Positions 50,240 to 62,200 of a stretch of 64,000 nucleotides of DNA are shown here, in pieces. Within the stretch, counting starts at the first letter, position 1, and each line of letters starts with the position of its first letter. This stretch comes from Anticarsia gemmatalis (taxonomy: Eukaryota > Arthropoda > Insecta > Lepidoptera > Erebidae). A program made the translations under genes and the position numbers. The stretch spans positions 7,316,001 to 7,380,000 of the forward strand of contig NC_134753.1 in the NCBI RefSeq assembly GCF_050436995.1. Reading direction: 5' to 3'. The notes under the pieces are model-generated. The model had not been told where the DNA came from, did not search any database, and saw nothing but the letters and a program-made list of their open reading frames with translations.

Positions 50240-53200
50240 TTACATGGGAAAGTATTTCTTCCTCCTTTGCCTCATGCTACGCGGCGCCATGTACAGGTAT
50301 ATGTCAGAAGCTTCAGACGTCGGAGGGGACCACGTGGGCGGTATCTCTCGTTGAGATATCGGCTTGAAACGGAGCCCTTCTATCTCTTCGTTCAGTTGCT
50401 AATAAAATATGGTGCAATAAGCTTTTATATTTCCGATATTTACAAGTTGTTGGTAGAGATTTGAAGTCCCGATAACTTTAACACAACTTAACTGTTTTTC
50501 CTTGTCCTATCTTTTCTTGACATATTTTTTTATAGTAATAATTTACGAAGCGGTTATTGTTAATACTTAGATGTTTTAAAGTAGGTATATGGAGATATAA
50601 TGAATTTTACCTGTATCTGGTGTTTTTGCTGAGCGCGAACAATGCGCAATCGCATTACATCACGTTCGTAGTCCTCTGGGTCATACCCACCTGCCATCTT
50701 GCCAGGGTCTTTTGGAGCCTAGTAATGCGTATTTACATAGTAGTTAACAGAGCATTAGTTTTTTATAGGAAAACAGGAGTTAATGAAAGGAATATAGAAA
50801 ATAGACGCCAAATTGAATTCAAAGTTACCTTCTGTGGCAGGATATCAGCTTGAATAGCAGCAGCAAGACGAAGGCGATCCGAGTGAACATTTAGAGCTTG
50901 GAGGTATTTCTTCTCCAATTCACTGTAACGATGCTGAAGCAATAGTATTTTATGATAAGAAACTATACTCTTTTTTGTTTTAGTGAAAACAGTGACTATT
51001 TGACAGTTCAGCTGCCAACCGTTACGGTGGCTATTCGGCAGGCATCGAAGGAATTGGAGTTTTGGATTGAGCTCAATAGCCCCCTTTACACACTCTTTAT
51101 CGCGCGTTCTTAGGAGCGTACAGGATTACGCACGTGAAAGACGGCGCGCTCTACGCTCGCAATTTTCTTCGCGGGCTACACAGATGAGTGCAGCGTGCCT
51201 CGGTCGCGGTCTCTCCTTTCCCCTTGTACACCCTATATACACGCGCTCTTTCACGCGCTATGTTGTATCATGCGTGAAATAGTGTGTGAGCAAAGACGGC
51301 CAATGTTATCGTTTAATCTGTAATACCGATGTCAAATAGTATTTTCGTTAAATACAAAAGGGAGACTTACCTTCCAAGTGCGCACTTGTGCGGTGATCTG
51401 CGGCACGATGCCGTGCGTGTGGTTGAACTTGTGTCTGCGCGCCATCTGGCGCAGCAGGTCGTCCAGCGTCTTGTCGACGCGGCGCGGGCGGCCCAGCTTG
51501 CGCGTGAGCACGTCGCGCATCTGTGCCCGGAGCTCCGCCGCGCGCTGCTCCATGGCGCGTAAGTCCACGTTCATGCGGAACAAGTGAGTGCGGTTTACTC
51601 TGCACAGTAACATGACCCATTGCGTTACTAAAAGAACGATATCCAACTCGACCTTTGTATAATACAACGATGCATAACGGGTCTTATGTGCGGTTAGAAT
51701 TAAAAAGTTATAATACAACGTTTAAAAACAACAATAACTATTATTACTATTGGATCTTTGTTAGCAAGCAAACGATAAGACGTGCTAGGGTGACACAATA
51801 AGACGTGCCCTGATTCAAATAAAATCATGAACAAAAAAATAAAATTTTACTTGAAATTGTAGAACTATGAATGGATAAATATCCTTACTTCTGCCGGAGC
51901 TTCTGTTGTTTAATCTCATCTTGAAGTTCGAGCACTCGTCGCCTTAGTCTGGCAAGCAGAGCCTCAGGGAACACGACGGTCTGCGATAGTCCTAGAGGAC
52001 CAGTACATCCGCGGATCGCTGATGCTCTGATCTGATCGTATCTCAACACAACCACCTGCTCCACGTCGTTCATACAACTCTGCTTTTCCATCTGTACACA
52101 ATTATAACGCCAATAAAGAAACTTACTTAAATACGGTTTTAGATAAGTATCAAAGTTTTAATAAAACCCTTTTTAGAATAATATTTAAATAAATATTTGA
52201 AGCATTGAAACATATTAGTCTTGTAAAAATAAATGCAAAAAGTGTAGCATTTATGAGGAAAGTGTCTTTTAGGAAACATTTAGATTAAATATTAGATAGG
52301 ATAAAACAATCATTTCTTTAAAAAACCTTACCTACCATAAACTCTTTGAGATCATTCTTCCTAGTGTCGAGTTGCACGGAAAGCTTGCGTTTGAACTTAT
52401 TATGATTTTCGATATCACGGCGCAGCATGTCCACCATTTTGTCTTTCTCCATCATGTCTTGTTCGTGTTTGTGTCTGCGAATAGAAAAGAACAAAAAACC
52501 TTAAAACCGACCACTTAAATGATAACATTCATTCTAACAAATATTTAAAGTCAGTTTAAAAAACTAGTAACCATAAGAGTTGTATATAACGACGTCGAAC
52601 AAAAACGGTTCATATTTTACCTAGTATTCCTCAACTCATATGTCTTGTCGTAAATTTCCCTCTCGCATCCTTCGGGACAAATATTGGGGTCAAGACGAAT
52701 GGGACCAATGTCACGACTGTCCAAGCTCCCCTCCTCTTCTTCCTCGCTTGACGATTCAGAAGATTCCGATTCCGATGATTCTGTAAGGTAAAATGGATTT
52801 TGATTTCATTATAAAAAAAAAACTGTTTTTCCCTATAACGTTACAATAAACTAGCTTTTGCACAGTGGACCGCTCGCGGGAGATTTTGTTGTAAGTATAT
52901 TATAATATGAAGTAGTTTAGATTTACAAGACATAATTACATACTGCATATGTCGGAAGAGAGAGAGATAAAGAACAAAGATGAAAAGCAAGTAATAACAT
53001 TGGAAAGTTGCACTTATGATCTTACCATCATCATCACGATCTCGTGGTGGTCGGTACTTCTTCTTGAATATCCTACGCAAGAAGTCAGCAAACTTGTTGT
53101 CTTGTACCAATTTCTTAAATTGCCTTTGAAGTTCTTGGCAACTCTCGCCTAGAACTACCTTTTCAGACAAATGTTCTTCGATGCGATGCTCGCAGTCATC

Positions 53201-56200
53201 GATTTGGTCTTGCACTGCTTTGACCTACAGTTGCAACAGGTTTTTGACTCTCGTTAGACCAATTTTAAGTTATATGCGCATCATAAAACATTTCTATCGT
53301 CCTCTGTCCAGCAACTCGGTATATAGAGATCCTTGTATGTGTAGTTCCCGGCAAGCGCAGTTACACAAAATGTAAAACATCAGCAACCCGCAGGCTTTCA
53401 TAGTCGACGGTGGCGTGACTGATGCAGCCTACTTTGTTTTGGAAATACACAGATTTATTTACTACAATCTAGATAAATGATGCACGCCAAAGCGCTTTAC
53501 AAAGTTGTCGTACTATAAAAGTAACGAGTAGATTTACAATCCATGTATCATATCACCTGCATCAACTTGGTATAAACTCTTTCAGCCAACCGATCTTCAT
53601 GAGCTTCAAAACGGTTAAGCACGTTCATTTCTCTGTGCAATTGATACAGATGGAGTTCGAGCAACTGGTTCCTCTCCTGAAAGAAACTTAATTCATTAAC
53701 AAGTTATCTGAAACAAGGAAGAACCTACCTCTTGGATAGTAAATGGTAAATATTAATTAATCGTTGGAGAGCTCTGCTACTGGTATTATTATTGTTTAAG
53801 TATAAATTGTATGTTATTGTGTTACCTGCACTCTTATGCGTTCTCTTTGCAACTGTCGCAGACGAGAGTCGAATTGTTGAACTGCCGTATCTGCTTCCAC
53901 TAGCAATATATCCTGCTCGTATAAATGCCTAAGAAAATTGCAAATACATTAAATGTATTACTTAGATTTATGAAAACCTATTATGACCGAAAAACGCTGT
54001 GACATTTCAATTCTTAAAAAATTAAAACGATGTCATGTTATTATTTGTGCTTAGTTTTTATTGAATGATGAAAGATACCTTTCTATACGTCTTTCTCTTA
54101 ATTCTATTTCTAGAGGTGTAGATTCCTGATCCTGTCTTGCTTTTAACAGCTCCCAAGAAGCCGCCAAGGGGCGAGATTCTAAAACATAAAAACGAAAACT
54201 TTATTAAAATCATCTCGCCATAAAAAATGCACTTAGGAAGCATTCACTTAAGTCAGTAAATTAGGCACAATGCACAATGCACATAGTATATTCTTGGTAT
54301 TTATTGTCAAAATTTCACTGATACAATATTAAGCTGTTTTTACTAAAAGAAGAAAAATGTATATTACCGGTAATGGGCACAAATTTATTGACTCGTGGTG
54401 GTCGCACCCTCGATGCAAATGGACTAAGAACAGATTTCCTGCGTTCTTGCGCTTGTTGTATCTTCTTTGTCATTCGTTGCTGGACTGCTATCGGTTTTGG
54501 TTTTACCTATGAATTATGGCGTTTAGGAGCATAAAGTCAAAAGCGCGAAATGACAAATGATCGCAAATGGTCAAAAGCGCAGAATGTCAAAGGCGCAGAA
54601 TGTCAAAGGCGCAGAATGTCAAAAGCGCAGAATGTCAAAAGCGCAGAATGTCAAAGGCGCAGAATGTCAAAAGCGTACATAGTCAAAAGCGCGTAATGTC
54701 AAAGGCGCACAATGTCAAAAATCATGGGGAGTCAGACTCGCGTTACTTTATGGGCCATGAAATAAAAACATATATTCAAATCAACAAAAAAATATTTATT
54801 TTTAATCTAAACGAAATATACACAAATTTTTATTATGCATTAGTGAGACAAACGAGATTAATATGTTATATATGAAAATAGTGGTTAATATAGGTAATTA
54901 ACTACTTTCCCTTATTCAAAGATACCAAACTATAGGTATGTTTAAATAAATTATGTTAATTGTACTTGTAATTAATAATTGCTGACTTTTCCTCATTACT
55001 ATCTCATCTTCAATATTTTCCTGGTATTTCATAATATTAGCATAATAAAATACATCGTTTTGATAGAATGGAACGTAATCTGTTATTTCATTATAAATTA
55101 TACTATTAGAGGGTAGTTTCAAAAAAGTTTGTGACTTGTCAAATGAGACAAGTTTTTTGTTTAGGAGGTGTGTTGTATTACGTGAGAAAGTATAAAGATT
55201 ACAGTTATATATTACAATTTAATAATATATAGTGAATCGTTATTGTAAACTAGTATAAAACATTACTGCTACACATATATTCACAGTTTGTGATGGATGA
55301 TCAAGAATTTGAGATAGTTACAAATCAGAAGGGTAACTTGGCACTACTACGTGGTGGTTATAGGTATACGAAAAATGTAACGAACAAGAGTGGAACCATT
55401 TTATGGAGATGTGTGCGACGAAATGTATGTAATGCTTCAGTTACTACGGAAAATAACAGTAAAAAACTATTGAGAGAATCTATTCTTCATACATGTCAAC
55501 CGGACCAATTAGATAATGAAGTGCTGAAACAGAAACAGATTTTAAAAAAAGCTGTATGTACAAATCTTGGACCTATTCAAAAAATTGTTGAAAATACAAA
55601 TCATGATATAATGGAAAAGAGCGGTCAAGACCTTGGTATTACTTACAAATCTTTTAAAGATTCTTTGCGTCGTGCTCGCAAAAAGTATTTATGTACAGAT
55701 ACATTAAGTCACAAAAATCCAGAATCCATTACTATACCTGAAGCTTTAAGAAGTGAATTCTTGATACATCAGGACCACGAAATATTACTGTTTGCTACAG
55801 CTATATCAAAGAAAATTATGAAGAAACCTGGAGAATATTATGCAGATGGTACCTTCAAATGTACTCCGAAACCTTACTATCAACTGTTTACAATCCACTA
55901 TGATATTGGCTCCAGTGAGGTTCATACCAATATTGTTCCAGTTGCATATGCTCTTTTAATTAATAAAACTCAGGCAATATATGAACGATTGTTTAATATC
56001 CTTAAAAATAAACTAAGTGTTAAAATGGTAACTTTTAAATCCGATTATGAAACAGGTATTCTAAACGCTGCATCAAATGTTTTTCCTTCGGTACAAATTT
56101 CCGGCTGCTATCACCATTACAGTGATGCTGTGTGGAGGATGTCAAAAAAATTAAAGCTAAATAAATCGAAAGAAGGCAGAACTACAACCAGGATGTGCGC

Positions 56201-59200
56201 CATACTTCCTCTTTTACCTGCAAACCGGATACACGAAACATGGCAACATATACTACATACTGCACCAGACTCACGAGAAATGAGAAAGTTCCGAGTTTAT
56301 TTTGAAAATACCTGGTATCCTAAACAATCAGCAAGTACATTAAGCGTAGCTGAACAACGACATAGAACTACGAATGCTCTTGAGGGCTGGCACCACCGTG
56401 TTAACAAAAGAATCCCAAAAAAGCCTAACTTTTATTTATTTATACATAAACTTCGGCGAGAAGCAAAATATTGGGATAGAAGAATAACATATTCACTATT
56501 CAACTCTCCTCCAAAAAATAAAAGAAAACAATGTGATATTGATTTTGATAGAAGATACAGACGTTACTTAAAAAAAATTGATCAAAAATTAATTACAATT
56601 CCAGAATTTCTAAAAAAAAATATATTTTTACAACTTATCTTGAAAAAGTAAAAACACAATTATTTTCCCCTTCTAATTATTATGATTATTAAAGAATGTT
56701 TACATTTGTTAGTTGCCACTGTGTCACTAACTAGAAGATAGAAGCTGACTTTGAATTTGATGATTTATATTAATGAGACATAAGGGAATAATAAATGTGT
56801 GTATATTTCGTTTAGATTAAAAATAAATATTTTTTTGTTGATTTGAATATATGTTTTTATTTCATGGCCCATAAAGTAACGCGAGTCTGACTCCCCATGA
56901 TTTTTGACATTGTGCGCCTTTGACATTACGCGCTTTTGACTATGTACGCTTTTGACATTCTGCGCCTTTGACATTCTGCGCTTTTGACATTCTGCGCTTT
57001 TGACATTCTGCGCCTTTGACATTCTGCGCCTTTGACATTCTGCGCTTTTGACCATTTGCGATCATTTGTCATTTCGCGCTTTTGACTTTATGCTCCTAAA
57101 CGGAATTATGGTATTATTATGGTTTGCTTGCAAAATATTTTTTTAAATATGCGTGTTTACTAGATATACGAAATTAAAAATGGAAGGATTATTGCAAGTA
57201 TTTTAAAATATGTATTAAATTAACCAATAGAATCCACAATAAGCTTTTTTAAGAGTCAATTTAGGTCAAAGTTAAAATATCGTGTAAGGAAAATCAGGAT
57301 ACTTTTGTAACAGCTTTTTCTGTGTCAACTGTCAAGCATATATACTCTCGCGTATTAAGACAAACCCTCTGTTTTTAACTTATAAGGAGAAACAGTTAAT
57401 ATATTTCAATAGTATATTTGTTTAACAAACCTCTAGATGTTTTTCAGGAAATTCCAGTTCTTCATCAATCTCGGGTATAGGTGGCGCAGTCTTAGCAAGT
57501 TTGGCCGGTATCTCTACTCGTATTTCAGATAGACGTTCACCGATCTGCTTCATGTACGCCACCATCTTCAGTTTATGTTGACGCAGTTGAAGCACTTTTT
57601 CGTTGAACTCACGTTTATTGTTATAAATCTGACGAAATTAAGGACATTAATAAAGCAAAGAGCTTAATTAACTAAACGTAGTGTTTCCAGATATTTCGTT
57701 TTCACTGGGCCTTAAAAAAAGCGGTGGTAGTCATTGGAGGATAAACACGAGTATTTTAGAATTAAAATATTTTTTTCATGCAGTTACAAATACTTTGACG
57801 AAAGGAAGGACATTTAACTATTGTAGTTCCGTCTCCTATTTTTCGATATTTTTTGGCTAGAGATCAGGCACAACGTTTCTAAAGTAATATATAATTCTAC
57901 TTAAAAAATCTGATCGTGTCTGAGCGTACCTCTTCTCTAGTAAGACAGACACGTAGCTGCGTGTTATGTCCAGGTGGAGCGACGTAGTCTCCTTGCGTCT
58001 TGAGCAGCCTGTTCCCGATGGAAGCCTCTGCTTCCTTCAGCGCTTCAGCCGCACCGGGTGGCATGGCGTTCGGGTCTGGCTTGCGGCATACATGCTCTTG
58101 CCACTGTATTAATGTTTATTCCATTGAATTATTCTAGATTATAGGATGTCTTATATAAAACGAATATTGTTTTTTGTTTTGGTCAAGTGCTAATATTGTT
58201 TTATGTGACGTCGCATAAATACGATTTTTCTGGGTAAAGTATTTTTTCTCGGAAGAATCTCAGTGATATCTCGGTCTTATTATGTAAATCTATAAATTTT
58301 CGTTACTTACCAATAAAATTGTGCGGTGTGTGTCCAAGAGCGTAATAATTAATGACCTTAGCTCCGAATATTACAGAATAATACAGCGAATAAGTAAGTA
58401 AATTTGTAAAACCTCAATCAGCTGTAGATGATGTCTGTTCACGCGCTCGTAGTAATTCCTAAGCGCTTTCTTGAGCGGGTGTGGTGGTCGCGCGGGCAGA
58501 CCGAGCAAGAACGACGCTACACGCGGCGGTCCATACGATGTCTTCCTCACTCCCGTACGACGGACCGCTGATTCTGTACGTCTGTTCGTACACGAAGAAA
58601 ATTTATTTATAGTAAACATTTAAAGCAGATGTTAATTTTGATATGATTGTTATTTGTATTTTTTTTAAAATTAAAATGAGTGCAAGCCTGTAGAAAATCT
58701 GGATATTCACTTACTTCAATACAGCTTCGGCCATTTCTAATAAATTCATATCCCTAGCAGCATGAAATTGTTTAAAACCATGATTATTTTAAAAAACACA
58801 CAAGCATTATAACCAGAAACACCATGGTGAACGATGAACTAGATGACAATGAGATTTATTCATTTGGTACCTTCCGCGAAGAGCAGCCTCAGCCATTTTA
58901 GCATGAACTTCTTCAAGTTGCGAAGCGAAGTCTTTAGATAGATTTTTTTGACGTAGAGGGCGAATCATTACAGCGGGGTCTCTGCAATATTGTAGAACGA
59001 CAGTAAATAATTCGTCTGTCCTGTATATTAGACTAAATATTAGGTATACTAAGAAATGACTGAGTGAATATAAGTGACTGAGAATTCAGCATTTACAATT
59101 TCTAATACAAATTTTCAGTAGAAAGGCAGGTATGGATATTTTTGGGACTCGGCTTTCAGACATCTTTAAAAAACCATTTGCTGTTTGCCTTTTTACCATC

Positions 59201-62200
59201 ATAAGTTGCAATACATAAAAAAATACAAATGCACCAGAAAATCAACGAGTCTAACCTTATAGCTCTCAACGTGAAGGGGAACACATCCAACTGTATAATG
59301 TTTCTCGAGTACATCTTATGTAGCGCTAAGTCGGAGGCTTCTAGCTGATGAGCTAGTTTACGTTTAGTCAACGCTTTAGCTACGTCCAGCTCTTGTTCTT
59401 GCACCATCAGTGGACGAGGGTCTAGAGTCACATCTATTTGTTGAGACGCTGGTAGAGCGCGGTTTCTGTGACAAAAAGATAACATTTTTGGTAGAGCCTT
59501 GGAAACCTTGTGCAAGCCATTCAGCTTTAATCACAATCACAAAGTATCTGTTTTCCTCAAAAGTATACAAAGAGTTTCACCTTCGATATTTCAAGACAAA
59601 CGTTAACAGAAGGGTTACTTTATTTTAGTATGTTCACGTTTTGTTACTCTTTATTGTTCTATTTCTAGTTAACATTTCTCTCACCATTTCAAAATCTATT
59701 TCACTTGAAATACTCTTAAAATAAAAAATAATAATACTATTTCAAAAAACTTTATACTTACGCTTTGATAAGTTTATGATATTCAACAGAGAGCTCGGCC
59801 AGTTGGTCTCGCACTCGTTTCTTGTGTGCGTTAGCAATGGCCATCATCTTATCATATTCCTCTTTCTGTTTCAGCTGTTCGTGAGACATCAGCTCGCCTT
59901 CTATTGTACTTGGCTCTTTCACTTTTCCTATTTTCTGTAGTTATAGAAGCAAAATGTGATTGATACAAATACTAAACGACGAATTATTTTATGGGGAAGA
60001 TTATCTGACACTTATTTTCAAGTGGTAGTGAAAATTAATCGTAAAAAGGAAAATATTTATACATACAGGTATATCTGATATTGGTGGCATTTTTGGCTGC
60101 GGAAACAACGGCTCAGGAAAGTTGATGTTGAAAGAGAATATGTTCCCATCGGAACCGCAGGTATACAGACGTCTGCGACAAAAAAAGGAATAAAAGAATC
60201 ACAATAAAATACTATTTAACGGAAACATGTTTTTAAAGCTTTATAAATATTTCTTACGTTCCATCGGTGCTGAACTCGAAACAGGTAATAGCGCCGGTGT
60301 AACGATCATGCATCGGTAAGTAATAGTTATCAGCAAAGTCTATTCGTGGAATCGGTTGTTTCTGAAATAACACGAAACATTAACGATGACATTATTGAAC
60401 CCGTAGTGCTTAACAGAAAGTAATAGAAAAACGGAATACTGCTTTCCGACAGCACAAATTATCCGATAGGTGAATACACAGAAAAATCATTGCGCTATGA
60501 TATTTCAAAGAAAATGTTAGGATAAGGAACTGTCTTGTCTAACGTCCGTATAAAGCCGGTTATGCTGATCTGTTGCCACTAGTCCTTATTTGTCTTGCTT
60601 GAACGTAAATAACGCATTTTATTACCTCACTAGCTATATTATTACTTACTTCTTCCTTCGCTAAGCGTCTGCCCTTAAGTTTCTTGAGCAATTTTTGCTG
60701 CGCCAACATCCAGACCATATAATGTGTTTCCGGTGAGTCTTCCTCTTCAGTAGGCATACGAAATACTCGTATATACCCAGTATTGGTTCCTACCACTAGG
60801 TAACGGTCCTCGCATCTGGGGTAAGGTTAAAAGGAAGGCCCAAATCAATCAATTTCCTACCTATAAATAACTAGCTGACCCGCGCAACTTCGCTTGTGTC
60901 ACATAAGAAAATCATAATTTTCCCCGTTTTTGTAACATTTTTCACTGGTACTCTGCTTCTATTGGTCGTAGCGTGATGATATATAGCCTATAGCCTTCCT
61001 CGATAAATGGGCTATCTAACACTGAAATAATTTTTCAAATCGGACCAATAGTTCCCGAGATTAGCGCGTTCAAACAAACAAACAAACAAACTCTTCAGCT
61101 TTATAATATTAGTATAGATGTGAGAATTTTATAAGGTTTGAAGTAAATTGTACAGAGCATAAAGAAATCTGTTTTTCAACTTTTTATAGAAATTAGTGAT
61201 TTGGATTGTTGACAATTCTTGTCTTATAGATATACGGCAAAAAAAAAAAATAGTTTTCATCGAATTTTATCTGATCAACAATAATCATTTTAGATATTAA
61301 CTGTTGTTACTTATCCGTGGATGCAAATAACTGAAATTTACTTAATTAATATTAAACAGATGTCTTACAAAAATCTCAAAGAGGAGATGTCATCGCACCA
61401 AGCGCCGGGGATAGGGGCGTACTTGAGTATCTTGCTAACGCCCGGCTGTATGAGAAACAAGGAGCCGGTGCCTTGCTGTATCACCCACACTCCTTGCTCG
61501 CAGTACTCCGCCCAAGTGATCGTCGTACCCAACATGCTTTCACTTTCAACTAAAATATTGACACAGGTATTTTATACACTAGTCCCAAAAATTAAGGGAT
61601 ATAAAAAAATAATCCAAATTATTGGGTGATTTTCAACAAGCTGTAACTCCGAGGAAAATGGTCGTACAGAAAAAATAAAAAAAACAAATTGTAGCTTCAA
61701 GTGTCTTGTTTTTAGATATGATCATGAAAATTTTTTGTCATGGCCAGGTCTGGAGAAATCCTACGAAAACTACCAAAAAAAAATTTTTCCAAATTTTTTC
61801 CCTCCTAAAAAAAGGTCCACGGGCTTCAAAAAAATTTTTTTGATTCTTTCGTTCTAAAGTTCTTTTAGAAAATTTAATCTTCTTTAATTTGCCGTATTCA
61901 AAAAGCCTGTACAACGATTCGCCACGGAGTAATCGTCAATCAAAGCAAAAAAGTTATTTTTGACTTTGATATTTAATAACTCCGGAAATAATGATCGTAC
62001 AGGAAATCAAAGGAGGGTTTTGAAAACTGCACAATATTCCCTATAAGAAAATGTAAACATCTTTTAAGAAAATATTTTTTTTTGAATTGAAAACTCGGAC
62101 TGAAAAAAAGACAAAAATTCGCGAAATTAAGGATATTTGGATAACTTGGTAGAACTTTGGATAAAATGGATGAACGAAGGATATCGTCGGTAATTTTTCA

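Larger units (their letters stand above)
54520..57102. mobile_element. Intact Mutator-like (MULE) transposon with FLYWCH transposase
   Basis: A 2583-bp element inserted in a CFAP44 intron. It has a perfect 9-bp target duplication GAATTATGG at 54511-54519 and 57103-57111. Terminal inverted repeats of about 304 bp (54520-54823 and 56799-57102) start CGTTTAGGAGCATAAAGTC and are nearly identical. The TIR interior has a tandem ~16-bp motif (GCGCAGAATGTCAAA with AAAGGC or AAAAGC spacing). The 9-bp duplication and long TIRs define MULEs. Near-identity of the arms and an open transposase frame indicate recent movement. Confidence 0.93.

Noticed and set aside
51067..51282. Plus-strand frame in a GC-rich segment
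   Set aside because: It lies in a CFAP44 intron, has no recognisable motif, and no GT-AG borders suit either strand.
54552..54725. CRISPR-like array
   Set aside because: Units are adjacent without unique spacers, lie inside a eukaryotic transposon end, and are mirrored at the other end.
54567..54875. Repetitive small protein encoded in both MULE arms
   Set aside because: The frame is a consequence of the tandem motif in the inverted repeat, and an identical frame occurs in the opposite arm; no sign of a real protein.
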